This document shows positions 9,245 to 19,369 of a DNA stretch of 64,000 nt, piece by piece. The notes beneath the pieces were generated by a model. It saw nothing but the letters and a program-made list of their open reading frames with translations. It was not told the DNA's origin and made no database searches. The DNA comes from Novosphingobium sp. G106 (GTDB taxonomy: Bacteria; Pseudomonadota; Alphaproteobacteria; Sphingomonadales; Sphingomonadaceae). Numbering within the stretch: position 1 is the stretch's first letter; every line of letters begins with the position of its first letter. Location: assembly GCF_019075875.1 (NCBI RefSeq), contig NZ_JAHOOZ010000001.1, forward strand, positions 6,053,501 to 6,117,500, in the 5' to 3' direction. A program made the position numbers and the translations under genes.

Positions 9245-9889
9245 GTGAATATCATCCTGCTGGGCCCGCCGGGAGCGGGCAAGGGCACCCAGGCACAGCG
9301 GCTCGTGGAAAGCCGCGGCATGGTCCAGCTGTCGACGGGCGACATGCTGCGCGAGACCCGCAAGGCCGATACCCCGCTTGGCCGCCAGGTCGCCGAGGTC
9401 ATGGATTCGGGTGCGCTCGTTTCGGACGAGATCGTCTCGGCGATGATCGATGAGAAGCTTGCCAGCCTGCCGGCCGAAACCGGCGTGATCTTCGACGGTT
9501 ATCCGCGCACCGCCGCGCAGGCCCATTCGCTCGACGACATCCTGGCCGGCCGTGGCCGCAAGCTTGACAGCGTGATCGAGCTCGAAGTGAACGAGGACGC
9601 GCTCGTCGAGCGCATCACCGGCCGCTACACCTGTGCCACCTGCGGAAAAGGCTATCACGACAAGTTCGAGAAGCCCAAGGTCAAGGGCACCTGCGACAAG
9701 TGTGGTGGCCACGAGTTCAAGCGCCGGCCTGACGACAACGAGGAAACCGTACGCACGCGCATGGCCGAGTATCGCGCCAAGACTGCGCCGATCCTGCCGA
9801 TCTATGACGCGCGCGGCATCGTCGCACGCGTCGATGGCATGGCCGACATGGACGCGGTGACCCAGTCGATCGAAAAGATTCTCGGCTAG
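9245..9889 (+). CDS. adk: adenylate kinase with zinc-binding lid
   Basis: Converts ATP + AMP to 2 ADP. It has 214 residues. The P-loop is GPPGAGKGTQA; the NMP-binding motif is FDGYPRT. The lid carries four cysteines (CATCGKGY and CDKCGG), the structural zinc-site type otherwise typical of Gram-positives but common in this order. The start is GTG at 9245, preceded by GGGGCGATAAGA. Confidence 0.96.
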   Translation: MNIILLGPPGAGKGTQAQRLVESRGMVQLSTGDMLRETRKADTPLGRQVAEVMDSGALVSDEIVSAMIDEKLASLPAETGVIFDGYPRTAAQAHSLDDILAGRGRKLDSVIELEVNEDALVERITGRYTCATCGKGYHDKFEKPKVKGTCDKCGGHEFKRRPDDNEETVRTRMAEYRAKTAPILPIYDARGIVARVDGMADMDAVTQSIEKILG

Positions 9890-9912
9890 CTCGAACGACG
9901 GGGGGAGGGCAG

Positions 9913-10533
9913 ATGCGGAGCTTCGCAATCGCCGCCCTCGCGCTGTGCCTCGCCGCGCCTGCGGGCGGCGAAGTCATCGCCCGCAGCGACAACGGCTTCG
10001 TCGTGCGCCATGTCGCCGAAGTCACCGCCAGCCCCGCGGACGCCTGGAAGCAGCTCGTCGTCCCTGCCGACTGGTGGAACGGCGTCCACACTTTCTCGGG
10101 CGACGCCAAGAACCTCAGCCTCGATGCGCGCGCCGGCGGCTGCTTCTGCGAAGTGCTGCCGGGAGAGGGGGAGAAGGGTTGGCTCCACCCGCGCGGCGGC
10201 GTCGAGCACATGCGTGTGGTCTTCGTCGACCAAGACAAGGCGCTGCGCATGACCGGTGCGCTCGGCCCGCTGCAGTCGGAGGCATTGCAGGGCACGCTCA
10301 CCGTCACGCTCAAGCCGATCGATGGCGGTACGCGGTTGACCTGGGAATACGTCGTCGGCGGCTTCATGCGCTACAAGCCCGAGCAGATCGTTCCTGCGGT
10401 CGACAAGGTGATCGGTGAGCAACTGACGCGCCTAGCCGAGAAGCTGGGCCCCAAGGCATCCGCCGAGACACCGGCCCCAAAGCCGCCCGGCGAGGAGCCC
10501 AAGCCGCAGCCGGGCATGGAAAGCGGCCGCTAA
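9913..10533 (+). CDS. exported SRPBCC (START-like) family protein
   Basis: 206-residue protein with a cleavable signal peptide (MRSFAIAALALCLAAPAGG). It has the helix-grip pattern of SRPBCC/AHSA1 proteins: VRHVAEVTASPADAWKQLVVPADWW at the front and GTRLTWEYVVGGFM near the end. The C-terminal tail is Pro/Lys-rich. Probably periplasmic ligand binding; the ligand is unknown. GGGGGAGGG upstream is a strong ribosome binding site. Confidence 0.75.
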   Translation: MRSFAIAALALCLAAPAGGEVIARSDNGFVVRHVAEVTASPADAWKQLVVPADWWNGVHTFSGDAKNLSLDARAGGCFCEVLPGEGEKGWLHPRGGVEHMRVVFVDQDKALRMTGALGPLQSEALQGTLTVTLKPIDGGTRLTWEYVVGGFMRYKPEQIVPAVDKVIGEQLTRLAEKLGPKASAETPAPKPPGEEPKPQPGMESGR

Positions 10534-10850
10534 GTCCGCCATCGAGCGCAACGCTTCTCGCTTTGACCTCGCCCGAGCGATCCTGTATGGGAATGCCATC
10601 AAGCTGGGCTGCGTCGAAGCCGTTCGACGGGCATTGGCTTTTCGTCATCGCGGCGTTGACACTGCCTGCGAATCATTTTAAGCGCGCCCTTCATTCGACA
10701 GAAACGGTTGAGTCCGGCCGGCGATTGCTTCGATGCGCGCCAACCGGGCTTTTTGCCTTTGTGTTCCTGTCGGTGAGCAACGCGATGAGATGGGGATGCG
10801 CCAGTCCGGTTTCGGACCTGATGTCAGCCCTGTGGAGCATGGAGATTTAA
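10534..10850 (+). promoter_or_regulatory. rpsM-operon leader with candidate promoter
   Basis: 317 nt without a credible gene. A perfect -35 hexamer TTGACA (10656-10661) is followed 15 nt later by TTTAAG (10677-10682), a plausible though short-spaced promoter. A weaker pair, TTGACC (10563) and TATGGG (10586), lies upstream. A CCGGCCGG run and CCAACCGGGCTTTTT (10739-10753) suggest a structured, possibly attenuating, leader for rpsM-rpsK-rpoA-rplQ. Confidence 0.45.
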
Positions 10851-11219
10851 GTGGCTCGTATTGCCGGGGTGAACATCCCCACCAACAAGCGCGTGATCAT
10901 CGCGCTGACCTATATTCACGGTATCGGTCCCGCCAAGGCGAAAGCGATCGTCGACAAGCTGGGTATCGATCACAGCCGCCGGGTTCAGGACCTGTCCGAC
11001 CAGGAAGTGCTGCACATCCGCGAGACGATCGACGCCGATCACACGGTGGAAGGCGATCTTCGCCGCGAGACCGCGATGAACATCAAGCGTCTGATGGACC
11101 TGGCCTGCTATCGCGGCCTGCGTCACCGCAAGGGCCTTCCGGTCCGCGGCCAGCGCACGCACACCAACGCCCGCACCCGCAAGGGCAAGGCCAAGCCCAT
11201 CGCCGGCAAGAAGAAGTAA
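10851..11219 (+). CDS. rpsM: 30S ribosomal protein S13
   Basis: Head protein contacting the P-site tRNA and the 50S subunit. It has 122 residues ([20 protein letters not shown], ending with a Lys-rich tail). The start is GTG at 10851 after GGAGATTTAA; no better ATG exists in frame. The block [20 protein letters not shown] is diagnostic. Confidence 0.97.
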   Translation: MARIAGVNIPTNKRVIIALTYIHGIGPAKAKAIVDKLGIDHSRRVQDLSDQEVLHIRETIDADHTVEGDLRRETAMNIKRLMDLACYRGLRHRKGLPVRGQRTHTNARTRKGKAKPIAGKKK

Positions 11220-11273
11220 GCTTCGGCTCCAAACCGAACGCTTTCCCTTACCGAGACACGACAGGATACGATC

Positions 11274-11663
11274 ATGGCACGCGAACCCCAGCGCATTAAA
11301 AAGCGGGAGCGCAAGAACATCAGCAGCGGCATCGCTCACGTGAATGCCAGCTTCAACAACACGATGGTCACCATCACCGACGCCCAGGGCAATGCGATCA
11401 GCTGGTCCTCGGCCGGCATGATGGGCTTCAAGGGCAGCCGCAAGTCGACGCCGTACGCAGCGCAGGTCGCTGCCGACGACGCCGGCAAGAAGGCCGCCGA
11501 GCACGGCGTCCGCACCCTCGAGGTCGAGGTCAAGGGCCCCGGCTCGGGCCGCGAGAGCGCGTTGCGTGCCCTCCAGGCCGTTGGTTTCACGATCACCTCG
11601 ATCCGCGACGTTACGCCGATCCCGCACAACGGGGTTCGGCCTTCCAAGCGCCGCCGCGTCTGA
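11274..11663 (+). CDS. rpsK: 30S ribosomal protein S11
   Basis: 129-residue platform protein. The conserved segments are [19 protein letters not shown] and the C-terminal [20 protein letters not shown]. Next after rpsM with a 54-nt gap. Confidence 0.97.
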   Translation: MAREPQRIKKRERKNISSGIAHVNASFNNTMVTITDAQGNAISWSSAGMMGFKGSRKSTPYAAQVAADDAGKKAAEHGVRTLEVEVKGPGSGRESALRALQAVGFTITSIRDVTPIPHNGVRPSKRRRV

Positions 11664-11784
11664 TCGAGCTTTACGGCGGGAGGTTCGCTTCCGCCGCATT
11701 TCGGATCGGCCGCGGACCCATTCGGGAACGCGGCCGCTGCCGGTTCAAAATGCCCCAGGGCCCAAAATTCATTAGGGGACACCT
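11664..11784 (+). promoter_or_regulatory. rpsK-rpoA spacer with two strong hairpins
   Basis: The 121-nt spacer contains an inverted repeat CGGCGGGA / TTCCGCCG (about 11674-11697) and a perfect 8-bp pair CGGCCGCG / CGCGGCCG around 11709-11738. No T tract follows either. They may stabilise the mRNA or tune rpoA relative to the ribosomal genes. Confidence 0.35.
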
Positions 11785-12846
11785 ATGACTGTCAACATCA
11801 AGAACTGGCAGGAACTGAAGAAGCCCAACAACCTCGAGGTGAAGGCGGGCAACGACCCCAAACGCCGCGCCACCTTCGTTGCTGAGCCGCTCGAACGCGG
11901 TTTCGGCCTGACGCTGGGCAACGCCCTGCGCCGCGTGCTGCTCTCCTCGCTGCAGGGTGCGGCGATCACCTCGATCAAGATCGAGAACGTCCTTCACGAG
12001 TTCTCGTCGCTCGCCGGCGTGCGCGAGGACGTGACCGACATCGTCCTCAACGTGAAGCAGATCGCGCTCAAGATGCAGGGCGAAGGCCCGAAGCGTCTCC
12101 AGCTCTCGGCGACCGGTCCGGCCGAAGTCACCGCGGGTGACATCGCCGTCTCGGGTGACATGGAGGTGATGAACAAGAACCTCGTGATCTGCCACCTCGA
12201 CGAGGGTGCGACGCTCAACATGGAGCTCACCGCCGACACCGGTAAGGGCTATGTCCCCGCCGTGGGCAACCGCCCGGTCGACGCGCCGATCGGCCTGATC
12301 CCGATCGACTCGCTCTATTCGCCGGTCCGCCAGGTCTCCTACAAGGTCGACAACGCGCGTATCGGCCAGGAGCTGGACTTCGACAAGCTGAGCCTGACCG
12401 TCGAGACCGACGGTACGGTGACCCCCGAGGACGCCGTGGCCTATGCCGCGCGCATCCTGCAGGATCAGCTCGCGCTGTTCGTCCACTTCGAGGACGTCAC
12501 GCCGATGGGTGCCTCGCCGATGATCGGCATGGCGGCTTCGGCTCCGGCGGAAGAGGGCGACACCAACCAGCTCAACCGTTACCTGCTCAAGAAGGTCGAC
12601 GAGCTCGAGCTGTCGGTGCGTTCGGCCAACTGCCTGAAGAACGACAACATCATCTACATCGGCGACCTGGTCCAGAAGACCGAGGCCGAGATGCTCCGCA
12701 CGCCGAACTTCGGCCGCAAGTCGCTCAACGAGATCAAGGAAGTGCTCTCGTCGATGGGCCTGCGCCTCGGCATGGACATCCCGGGCTGGCCGCCTGAGAA
12801 CATCGAAGAAATGGCCAAGAAGCTCGAGCAGGAACTGCTCGGCTGA
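11785..12846 (+). CDS. rpoA: DNA-directed RNA polymerase subunit alpha
   Basis: 353 residues. The N-terminal dimerisation domain shows [22 protein letters not shown]. The C-terminal domain (from about residue 270, [18 protein letters not shown], then [16 protein letters not shown]) contacts UP elements and activators. Standard position between rpsK and rplQ. Confidence 0.98.
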   Translation: MTVNIKNWQELKKPNNLEVKAGNDPKRRATFVAEPLERGFGLTLGNALRRVLLSSLQGAAITSIKIENVLHEFSSLAGVREDVTDIVLNVKQIALKMQGEGPKRLQLSATGPAEVTAGDIAVSGDMEVMNKNLVICHLDEGATLNMELTADTGKGYVPAVGNRPVDAPIGLIPIDSLYSPVRQVSYKVDNARIGQELDFDKLSLTVETDGTVTPEDAVAYAARILQDQLALFVHFEDVTPMGASPMIGMAASAPAEEGDTNQLNRYLLKKVDELELSVRSANCLKNDNIIYIGDLVQKTEAEMLRTPNFGRKSLNEIKEVLSSMGLRLGMDIPGWPPENIEEMAKKLEQELLG

Positions 12847-12968
12847 TGGCTCAAGGTCTCACCCCGGCGACGGTCGGGGTGGGAACTGCAAAGGTGTTTG
12901 GCGGCCACCTCAAGCGCTGCCTGGTCTGGGCTACCTGATACGGGCCCTTAACGAACGGAGTAGAGAAT

Positions 12969-13391
12969 ATGCGTCACAAGGTTGGCCATCGTAAGCTGCA
13001 GCGCACCTCGTCGCACCGCAAGGCGCTTCTGCGCAACATGTCGGCGGCGCTCATCAAGCACGAACAGATCACCACCACCGTCTCGAAGGCCCGCGAACTC
13101 GCGCCCTACGTCGAGAAGCTGATCACGCTCGGCAAGCGCGGCGGCCTGTCGAACCGCCGTCTGGCTCACGCCCGTCTGCTCGACGATGCGCAGCTCACGA
13201 AGCTGTTCGACGTTCTCGCCCCGCGCTACGCTTCGCGCGCCGGCGGCTACACCCGCATCATCAAGGCCGGCTACCGCGCTTCGGACGCCGCGCCGATCGC
13301 CGTGATCGAGCTGGTCGACCGTGACGTGTCGGCCAAGGGCCAGGATTCTGGTCCGGTCTACAGCGAGGAAGAGGATTTCGCCGAGGCGTGA
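12969..13391 (+). CDS. rplQ: 50S ribosomal protein L17
   Basis: 140-residue L17 ([20 protein letters not shown], then [16 protein letters not shown]). The rpoA-rplQ spacer (12847-12968) holds a 7-bp hairpin, CACCCCG / CGGGGTG. Last gene of the alpha-type operon. Confidence 0.97.
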   Translation: MRHKVGHRKLQRTSSHRKALLRNMSAALIKHEQITTTVSKARELAPYVEKLITLGKRGGLSNRRLAHARLLDDAQLTKLFDVLAPRYASRAGGYTRIIKAGYRASDAAPIAVIELVDRDVSAKGQDSGPVYSEEEDFAEA

Positions 13392-13481
13392 TCCTTCCCT
13401 GCGGCTTCGGCCTCGGACATGACATTGCAAAGGCGGTCGCGAGTGCTAGGCTCGCGGCCGCTTTTGCATTTGGAGAAGAGG

Positions 13482-15630
13482 ATGCCCCGGTTCCCGCTCG
13501 CGCCGCTCGCTGCGGCGTGGCTGACCCTAGCCGCAGGTGCATCCGCCCAGGACATGACATCCATCCAGTACCCGGAAACCCGCCGCGGCGACGTCGTCGA
13601 AACCCTGTTCGGTGAGAAGATCGCCGATCCCTACCGCTGGCTCGAGAACGACGTCCGCACCGATCCCGAAGTTGCCGACTGGGTAACGCGCGAGAATAAG
13701 GTCACCCGCGCCTATCTCGACGGCCTGCCGCAGCACGCCTGGTTCGAGACGCGCATCCGAGCGCTGATGGACTATGAGCGTTTCGGTCTGCCGATGAAGG
13801 CCGGGGGGCAACTATTTCTACACGCGCAACTCGGGGCTGCTGAACCAGGCGCAGCTCTATGTCCGCAAGGGGCTGCGCGGCAAGCCGCGGTTGCTGCTCG
13901 ATCCCAATGGCTGGGCCAAAGACGCCGCCACCGCGCTCGACGCCTGGAAGCCCTCGGACGGCGGCAGGTACCTGCTCTATTCGGTCCAGGACGGCGGCAG
14001 CGACTGGCGCATCCTGCATGTGCTCGACGTCGCCTCGGGCCAGGTCCTGCCCGACGAGATCCGCTGGGCCAAGTTCACCGATCTCGCCTGGGTGGGCGAG
14101 GAAGGCTTCCTCTATTCGCGCTTTCCCGCGCCGAAGGAAGGCGAGGCCTTCCAGGCGCGCAACTACAACCAGACGGTCTATTTCCACCGCCTCGGCACCC
14201 CGCAGGCCGAGGACCAGCTCGTCTATGCGACGCCCGATCATCCCGAGCGCGGCCACAGCGCCGCGGTGACGCAGGACGGCCGCATCGCCGTCATCACCAG
14301 CTCGCTGGGCACCGATGCCCGCTATGAGCTGCACACGATCGATCTGGCTCGCCGTTCGCGCGATGGCTGGAAAGCCAAGCCGCTGGTCGAGGGCTTCGAG
14401 CACGACTGGAAGCTGGTCGACGGCATGGGCACGGTCCTCTGGTTCGTCACCAACAGCGAGGCGCCGCGCTACCGACTGATGGCGATCGACATCGGCGCGA
14501 AGCAGCCAGAATGGCGCGAGCTCGTCCACCAGTCGGCCGAGACGCTGCAGCAGGGCACGATCATCGGCAACCAGCTCGTCCTGCAATATCTCAAGGACGC
14601 GTCGAGCCGGGCGCTGATCTTCGACCTCAAGGGCAAGTCGGTGCGCGGCATTTCGCTCAACGGCATAGGCACCGCCGCGGGCTTTGGCGGCAAGCCCGGC
14701 GATCCCGAGACCTTCTATGCCTTCACCAGCTTCAACCGGCCGCAGACGATCTACCGGATGAACCTGGCGAGCGGCGAATCCACGCCCTTCGCCGAGCCGA
14801 AGCTGGACTTCGATCCGCGCGATTTCGACGTCGATCAGCGTTTCTACACTTCGAAGGACGGCACCCGCGTGCCGATGTTCATCGTCCGCAAGAAGAGCAT
14901 CGCCGCGGCGGGCAAGCCGGTGCCGACGCTGCTCTACGGCTACGGCGGCTTCGATGTCGCGCTGACGCCGGCCTTCTCCTCGATCCGCATGGCCTGGCTC
15001 GAGGCGGGCGGCGCCTTCGCGCTCGCCAACCTGCGCGGCGGCGGCGAGTATGGCCGCGACTGGCACGATGCCGGCCGGCTCGACAACAAGCAGAACGTGT
15101 TCGACGATTTCATCGCCGCGGGCGAGTACCTGATCGCCCAGGGTATCACGCCGAAGGACGCGCTAGCGATCCAGGGCGGCTCGAACGGCGGCCTGCTCGT
15201 GGGGGCGGTGGTCAATCAGCGGCCCGATCTCTTCGCTGCGGCCAATGCCCAGGTCGGGGTCATGGACATGCTGCGCTTCGACCGCTTCACCGCGGGGCGC
15301 TACTGGGTCGACGACTACGGCTATCCCGACCGCGAGAAGGATTTTCGAATTCTGCGTTCCTATTCGCCCTACCACAACATCAAGCCGGGTACGTCCTATC
15401 CCGCCATGCTGGTGACCACGGCCGACACCGACGACCGCGTCGTTCCCGGGCACAGCTTCAAGTATACGGCGGCGCTGCAGGCGGCCCATCTGGGCACGCG
15501 GCCGCAGCTGATCCGCATCGAGACCCGCGCCGGCCACGGTTCGGGCAAGCCGACCGACAAGGCGATCGAGGAGGGTGCCGACATCCTGGCCTTCCTCGCG
15601 GAATGGACCGGGCTGAAGGTTAGGCCGTGA
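13482..15630 (+). CDS. prolyl oligopeptidase (S9A), exported; frameshifted as given
   Basis: Serine peptidase cleaving short peptides after proline. It carries a signal peptide (LAPLAAAWLTLAAGASAQ). The beta-propeller is followed by an alpha/beta-hydrolase domain with the nucleophile in QGGSNGGLLVG, acid in TADTDDRVVPGHS, and histidine in RAGHGSGKP. The reading frame breaks at a G6 run (13803-13808). With five G the protein continues PMKAGGNYFYTRNSGLLNQ and is 715 residues long, the family length. As given, it yields a 5' fragment and a 3' ORF from about 13891. The break is probably a homopolymer error (see findings). The end overlaps the opposite hydroxylase gene by 11 nt. Confidence 0.88.
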
Positions 15631-16372
15631 TCGCTTCGGCCTGGGCGGGCGTCTCGCCGGTCTGGCTGTAGTAGAGCGGCCAGGCGATCAGCTCGGCCAT
15701 GTTCTGCGGCGCGCGGGCGAGGCCGGTCGGCGGGAAGCCGTCGGGCCGGTAATAGCTGCCGCAGATCACGTCGAAAATCGGGAAGATCGCGGCGAAGTTG
15801 CTGTCGTAGTGTTCGGGCAGGCTCGAATGGTGGCGGCGGTGATAGGCCGGCGTGTTGATCAGCCACGACCAGCGGCCGATGTCGATCCGCAGCCGCGAAT
15901 GGGTGACGAAGCTCCACAGCGAGGCCAGCCCCGTGGCGCCGGCGATCTCCGGCGTGGGTGCGATGATCAGAGCGGTCGCGGCCCAGATCGTGACCTTTTT
16001 GATCAGCGGATCGGCCCAGTAATGGCGCTGCGTCGTCAGCGCCGACATGTCGGGGTCCGAGTGGTGCAGCGAATGCATCGCCCAGAGCAGCGGGATGCGA
16101 TGCTGCGCGCGGTGGAACAGGTATTCGCCCAGGTCGCTGACGATCAGGAAGGCGGGAAAGCCGATCCAGAAGGGCAGGGCGGCACCGTCGATCAGCGACG
16201 GGCTGGCGGGCAGCTCAAAAGGCCAGTGGACGGCGATTCCGGTGAAGAGCAGCAGCGCCCAGGCCTGCAGGTTGATCCACCAGTCGCTGCGCGCGCGCTG
16301 CGCGACGCGCTCGATTGCGGTCAAGGCCAGCACCGTGCCGATCAGCGGCGAGAAGGGAAGCGCCAATACCAT
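15620..16372 (-). CDS. fatty acid hydroxylase / sterol desaturase family membrane protein
   Basis: 250 residues with about four hydrophobic helices and the di-iron histidine clusters HRAQH, HSLHHSD and HRRHHSS. Members hydroxylate or desaturate lipids, carotenoids or sterol-like compounds at the membrane; the substrate here is not evident. Convergent with the prolyl oligopeptidase gene. Confidence 0.85.
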   Translation of the reverse strand: MVLALPFSPLIGTVLALTAIERVAQRARSDWWINLQAWALLLFTGIAVHWPFELPASPSLIDGAALPFWIGFPAFLIVSDLGEYLFHRAQHRIPLLWAMHSLHHSDPDMSALTTQRHYWADPLIKKVTIWAATALIIAPTPEIAGATGLASLWSFVTHSRLRIDIGRWSWLINTPAYHRRHHSSLPEHYDSNFAAIFPIFDVICGSYYRPDGFPPTGLARAPQNMAELIAWPLYYSQTGETPAQAEAITA

Positions 16373-16494
16373 CGTCCCGTCTTACCGGGCGCGTAGTTAA
16401 CACCGGGTATTTGCCTTCGCCTTCAATCGGTTCAGACTTGCGAAAGCGACTCTGTGCGAGTCGTGATACCTTGGGCATCAAGGGGTTGCTGGCC

Positions 16495-17028
16495 ATGATC
16501 ATTCTTCGCTCGCGTGCCGCCGCTGCGCTCGCCGCAGCCGCGGCGCTTTCGCTCACCGCCACGCCGGCCATGGCGCGCGGATGGCATCGTCACGGCGACG
16601 GGATCGACGGTGGCGATGTCGTAGCCGGACTGCTGATCTTCGGCGGCATTGCGGCGATTGCGGCTGCCGCGAGCAGCAAGTCGAACAAGGATCGCCAGGC
16701 GCGCGCGGACGACGGTTATCGTGACGACGGCTACCGGGATGACGGTTACCGCGACGACCGGGACTATCGCGATGACGGACAGCACTATGTGCCGCCGGCG
16801 AGCCGGTACAGCCCCGGTACCAGCAACTGGCGCTCCGGCGTCAGCGTCGACGGTGCGGTCGATGCCTGCGTCGGCGAGGTCGAGCGCGGGACGCGTTCGA
16901 TCGACAGCATCGAGGCGGTCAACCGCGACGGCGATGGCTGGCGCGTTTCGGGCCGCGTCCGCGGCGGCAACGACTTCGCCTGTTCGGTCGCCGGCGATGG
17001 CCGCGTGCGGAGCGTCAGCGGGCTCTAA
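16495..17028 (+). CDS. exported protein with DDGYR repeats
   Basis: 177 residues with a signal peptide (ALAAAAALSLTATPAMA), a hydrophobic segment (GDVVAGLLIFGGIAAIAAAAS) that may form a membrane helix, a tandem acidic repeat (YRDDG/DDGYR, four to five copies near residues 73-98), and a C-terminal domain (SVDGAVDACVGEVERG, then GGNDFACSVAGDGRVRS). Similar proteins are known to me as sphingomonad hypotheticals. The ATG at 16495 is chosen because it begins the signal peptide. It overlaps the next gene by 4 nt tail to tail. Confidence 0.7.
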   Translation: MIILRSRAAAALAAAAALSLTATPAMARGWHRHGDGIDGGDVVAGLLIFGGIAAIAAAASSKSNKDRQARADDGYRDDGYRDDGYRDDRDYRDDGQHYVPPASRYSPGTSNWRSGVSVDGAVDACVGEVERGTRSIDSIEAVNRDGDGWRVSGRVRGGNDFACSVAGDGRVRSVSGL

Positions 17029-17660
17029 TCGGCCTTCCTGCCGCCATAGACCGGTAGCGCCAGATCCCAGTGCATCGCCGCGCCGCGCAGGGCGAAGCCG
17101 GCCAGCGCGGCAAAGGCCCATACCAGTGCGGCCGGTAGGTGTAGCAGTGTGCCGACCACAGCCAACGTTGCAGTCAGCGCGGCCGCTGTCACGTAGAGTT
17201 CGCGCCGCATCAGGATCGACGGCTCGCCGGCGAGCACGTCGCGGATGATCCCGCCGACGCAGGCCGTGATCACACCCATCAGTGCTGCCGCCACGGGCGG
17301 CACGCCATAGCCGAGCGCCTTGACCGTCCCCAGCACCGAATAGGCGGCGAGGCCCGCGGCGTCGGCCCATTCGAGCAGGCGGCCCTGCCACCAGACATGC
17401 GGCGTGAACCAGGCGAGCAGCGGCACGGCGAGGCAGACGGGTGCCACCAGCGGATCATGGATCCAGAACACCCGCGCACCGATCAGCAGGTCGCGCACCG
17501 AGCCGCCGCCGACGCCGGTCACCAGTGCGAAGAAGCACATGGTAACGAAGTCCTGCCGCAGCCGCGCCGCGAGCAGCGCGCCGGTCAGTGCGAAGACGGC
17601 GATGCCGGACAGATCGAGCACCCGGACGAGCTCGGCGAGGGCGGGGACGGTCGGCGGCAT
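17025..17660 (-). CDS. TRIC/YicG (UPF0126) family membrane protein
   Basis: 211 residues, two repeated halves of three helices, each with a GGGSVRD/GGIIRD-type motif (TGVGGGSVRDLLIG and CVGGIIRDVLAGEPSILM). The family includes bacterial trimeric intracellular cation channel homologues; several members have been linked to small-molecule or glycine transport. The start ATG at 17660 begins MPPTVPALAELVRVLDLSG; the frame is open further upstream but without a plausible N-terminus. Confidence 0.82.
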   Translation of the reverse strand: MPPTVPALAELVRVLDLSGIAVFALTGALLAARLRQDFVTMCFFALVTGVGGGSVRDLLIGARVFWIHDPLVAPVCLAVPLLAWFTPHVWWQGRLLEWADAAGLAAYSVLGTVKALGYGVPPVAAALMGVITACVGGIIRDVLAGEPSILMRRELYVTAAALTATLAVVGTLLHLPAALVWAFAALAGFALRGAAMHWDLALPVYGGRKAD

Positions 17661-17704
17661 CGTGCCGCCTATAGCATCATCCGCATGGAAGCGCAGGTCC
17701 GCTC

Positions 17705-17821
17705 CTACGGGCGCTGCGCAGGCTCGTTCGCGATGAGCGTCACGCAGCCGAGCGTGGCGGCGAACAGGCCGAAGCCGACGAGGACGAGCGCTTCGAAGTG
17801 GGAAGCGATAAAGTCGAACAT
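17705..17821 (-). CDS. 38-residue single-helix membrane peptide
   Basis: The ATG at 17821 follows a good ribosome binding site (GGAGAAGACC). The peptide starts MFDFIASHFEALVLVGFG and continues with a hydrophobic helix to a short polar tail (NEPAQRP). It lies between lpd and the TRIC-like gene, 44 nt from the latter, and downstream of a perfect FNR/FixK box. I do not recognise the family. Size and topology resemble small accessory subunits of membrane enzymes, but that is inference only. Confidence 0.5.
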   Translation of the reverse strand: MFDFIASHFEALVLVGFGLFAATLGCVTLIANEPAQRP

Positions 17822-17874
17822 GGTCTTCTCCAGAACGGGACGGCTCTTCCTGCCGCCCGCCTGGTTGCGAGGCT

Positions 17875-17888
17875 TTGATCGGGATCAA
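17875..17888 (-). promoter_or_regulatory. FNR/FixK-type operator
   Basis: TTGATCGGGATCAA is a perfect match to the TTGAT-N4-ATCAA consensus of FNR/FixK/Anr regulators. Its centre is 60 nt upstream of the 38-residue peptide start, and the other side is only the 3' end of lpd. It therefore probably gives oxygen-dependent control of the peptide gene, perhaps with the TRIC-like gene. No clear -10 was found at the classic class II distance. Confidence 0.6.
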
Positions 17889-17895
17889 AATCGAA

Positions 17896-17919
17896 CGCGG
17901 GCGCCGAAAAACGCCCGCG
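17896..17919 (-). terminator. hairpin after lpd
   Basis: On the minus strand CGCGGGCG and CGCCCGCG form an 8-bp stem around a TTTTTCGG loop, 12 nt past the lpd stop. The run after the stem (TTCGATTTT) is weakly T-rich. Likely ends the TCA-cycle operon. Confidence 0.5.
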
Positions 17920-17929
17920 CATCCGGTGC

Positions 17930-19345
17930 CTACATATGGATCGGCTTGCCGCGTACCGCCATCGCCGCTTCCTTGACCGCTTCGGAGTGCGTCGGGTGGG
18001 CGTGGCAGGTATAGGCGATGTCCTCGCTGGTCGCGCCGAATTCCATCGCCTGCGCGGCCTGGGCGATCATAGTGCCGGCGACCGAGGCGATCATCCAGAC
18101 GCCGAGCACGCGGTCGGTCTGGGCGTCGGCGATGACCTTGACGAAGCCATCGGTCTCGCGGTTGGTCTTGGCGCGGCTGTTGGCGAGCATCGGGAACTTG
18201 CCGACCTTCACCTCGCGCCCCTTGGCGGCCATGGCTTCCTTCGCCTGCTCTTCGGTCAGGCCGACGCCGGCGATCTCGGGCATCGTATAGACTACGGAGG
18301 GGATCACGTCGTGGTTCACGACGCCGATCTGCCCGGCGATGTTCTCGGCCACCGCGATGCCCTCGTCCTCAGCCTTGTGCGCGAGCATCGGGCCCGGGAT
18401 GACGTCGCCAATCGCCCAGACGCCTGGGACCTTGGTCGCGAAGTCATGGCCGGTTTCGATCTGGCCGCGCTTGTTGAGCTCAAGCCCGATCTGATCGAGC
18501 CCGAGGCCTTCGGTGTTCGGCCGCCGCCCGATCGAAACGAGTACGCAGTCGGCTTCCAGCATTTCGGCTGCACCGCCCGCGGCGGGTTCGAGCGTCAGCG
18601 TGACCTTCTTGCCCTTGACCACGGCCTTGGTGACCTTGGTCGAGAGCTTGAACTCCATGCCCTGCTTCTTGAACAGCTTGCCGGCTTCCTTGCGGACCTC
18701 GCCGTCCATGCCGGGCAGCAGCTGGTCCAGGAATTCAACCACGGTGACCTTGGCGCCGAGCCGGCGCCAGACCGAACCCAGCTCGAGCCCGATCACGCCG
18801 CCGCCGATCACCACCATGTGCTCGGGCACGCGATCGAGCGCCAGCGCGCCCGTGCTGTCGACGATCAGGCCCTTGGCATTGTCGACTTCGACGCCGGGCA
18901 GCGGCGTCACCGACGAACCCGTGGCGATGACCACGTTCTTGGCGGTCACCGTCTTGCCAGCGACGGCGACGGTATGGGCATCGCGGAAGGCGGCGTGGCC
19001 CTGCAGCCAGTCGACCTTGTTCTTCTTGAACAGGAAGGCGACGCCGCCGGTCAGGTCCTTGACCGCATTGGCCTTCTCGCCCTGCAGCGCAGGCAGGTCG
19101 AGCTCGACGCCGCTGGTCTTGACGCCGAACTTGGCGAGCGTGCCGTGCGCGGCTTCCTCGAACAGTTCGGAGCCGTGGAGCAGCGCCTTCGAGGGAATGC
19201 AGCCGACGTTGAGGCAGGTACCGCCCAGCGTCTCGCGGCTTTCGGCACAGGCGGTCCTGAGCCCGAGCTGCGCTGCGCGGATCGCCGCGACATAGCCGCC
19301 CGGGCCAGCACCGATGACGAGGACGTCGTAGTCGTATTCAGCCAT
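17930..19345 (-). CDS. lpdA: dihydrolipoyl dehydrogenase (E3)
   Basis: FAD enzyme that reoxidises dihydrolipoamide of 2-oxoacid dehydrogenases. It has 471 residues: FAD fold (VIGAGPGGYVAAIRAAQLG), redox disulfide GGTCLNVGCIPSK, NAD fold (IGGGVIGLELGSVW) and the active-site histidine region CHAHPTHSEAVKEA. Last gene of the mdh-suc operon, so it likely serves 2-oxoglutarate dehydrogenase. Confidence 0.97.
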   Translation of the reverse strand: MAEYDYDVLVIGAGPGGYVAAIRAAQLGLRTACAESRETLGGTCLNVGCIPSKALLHGSELFEEAAHGTLAKFGVKTSGVELDLPALQGEKANAVKDLTGGVAFLFKKNKVDWLQGHAAFRDAHTVAVAGKTVTAKNVVIATGSSVTPLPGVEVDNAKGLIVDSTGALALDRVPEHMVVIGGGVIGLELGSVWRRLGAKVTVVEFLDQLLPGMDGEVRKEAGKLFKKQGMEFKLSTKVTKAVVKGKKVTLTLEPAAGGAAEMLEADCVLVSIGRRPNTEGLGLDQIGLELNKRGQIETGHDFATKVPGVWAIGDVIPGPMLAHKAEDEGIAVAENIAGQIGVVNHDVIPSVVYTMPEIAGVGLTEEQAKEAMAAKGREVKVGKFPMLANSRAKTNRETDGFVKVIADAQTDRVLGVWMIASVAGTMIAQAAQAMEFGATSEDIAYTCHAHPTHSEAVKEAAMAVRGKPIHM

Positions 19346-19369
19346 GATATCTCCGTCGGCCGCCGCCGC

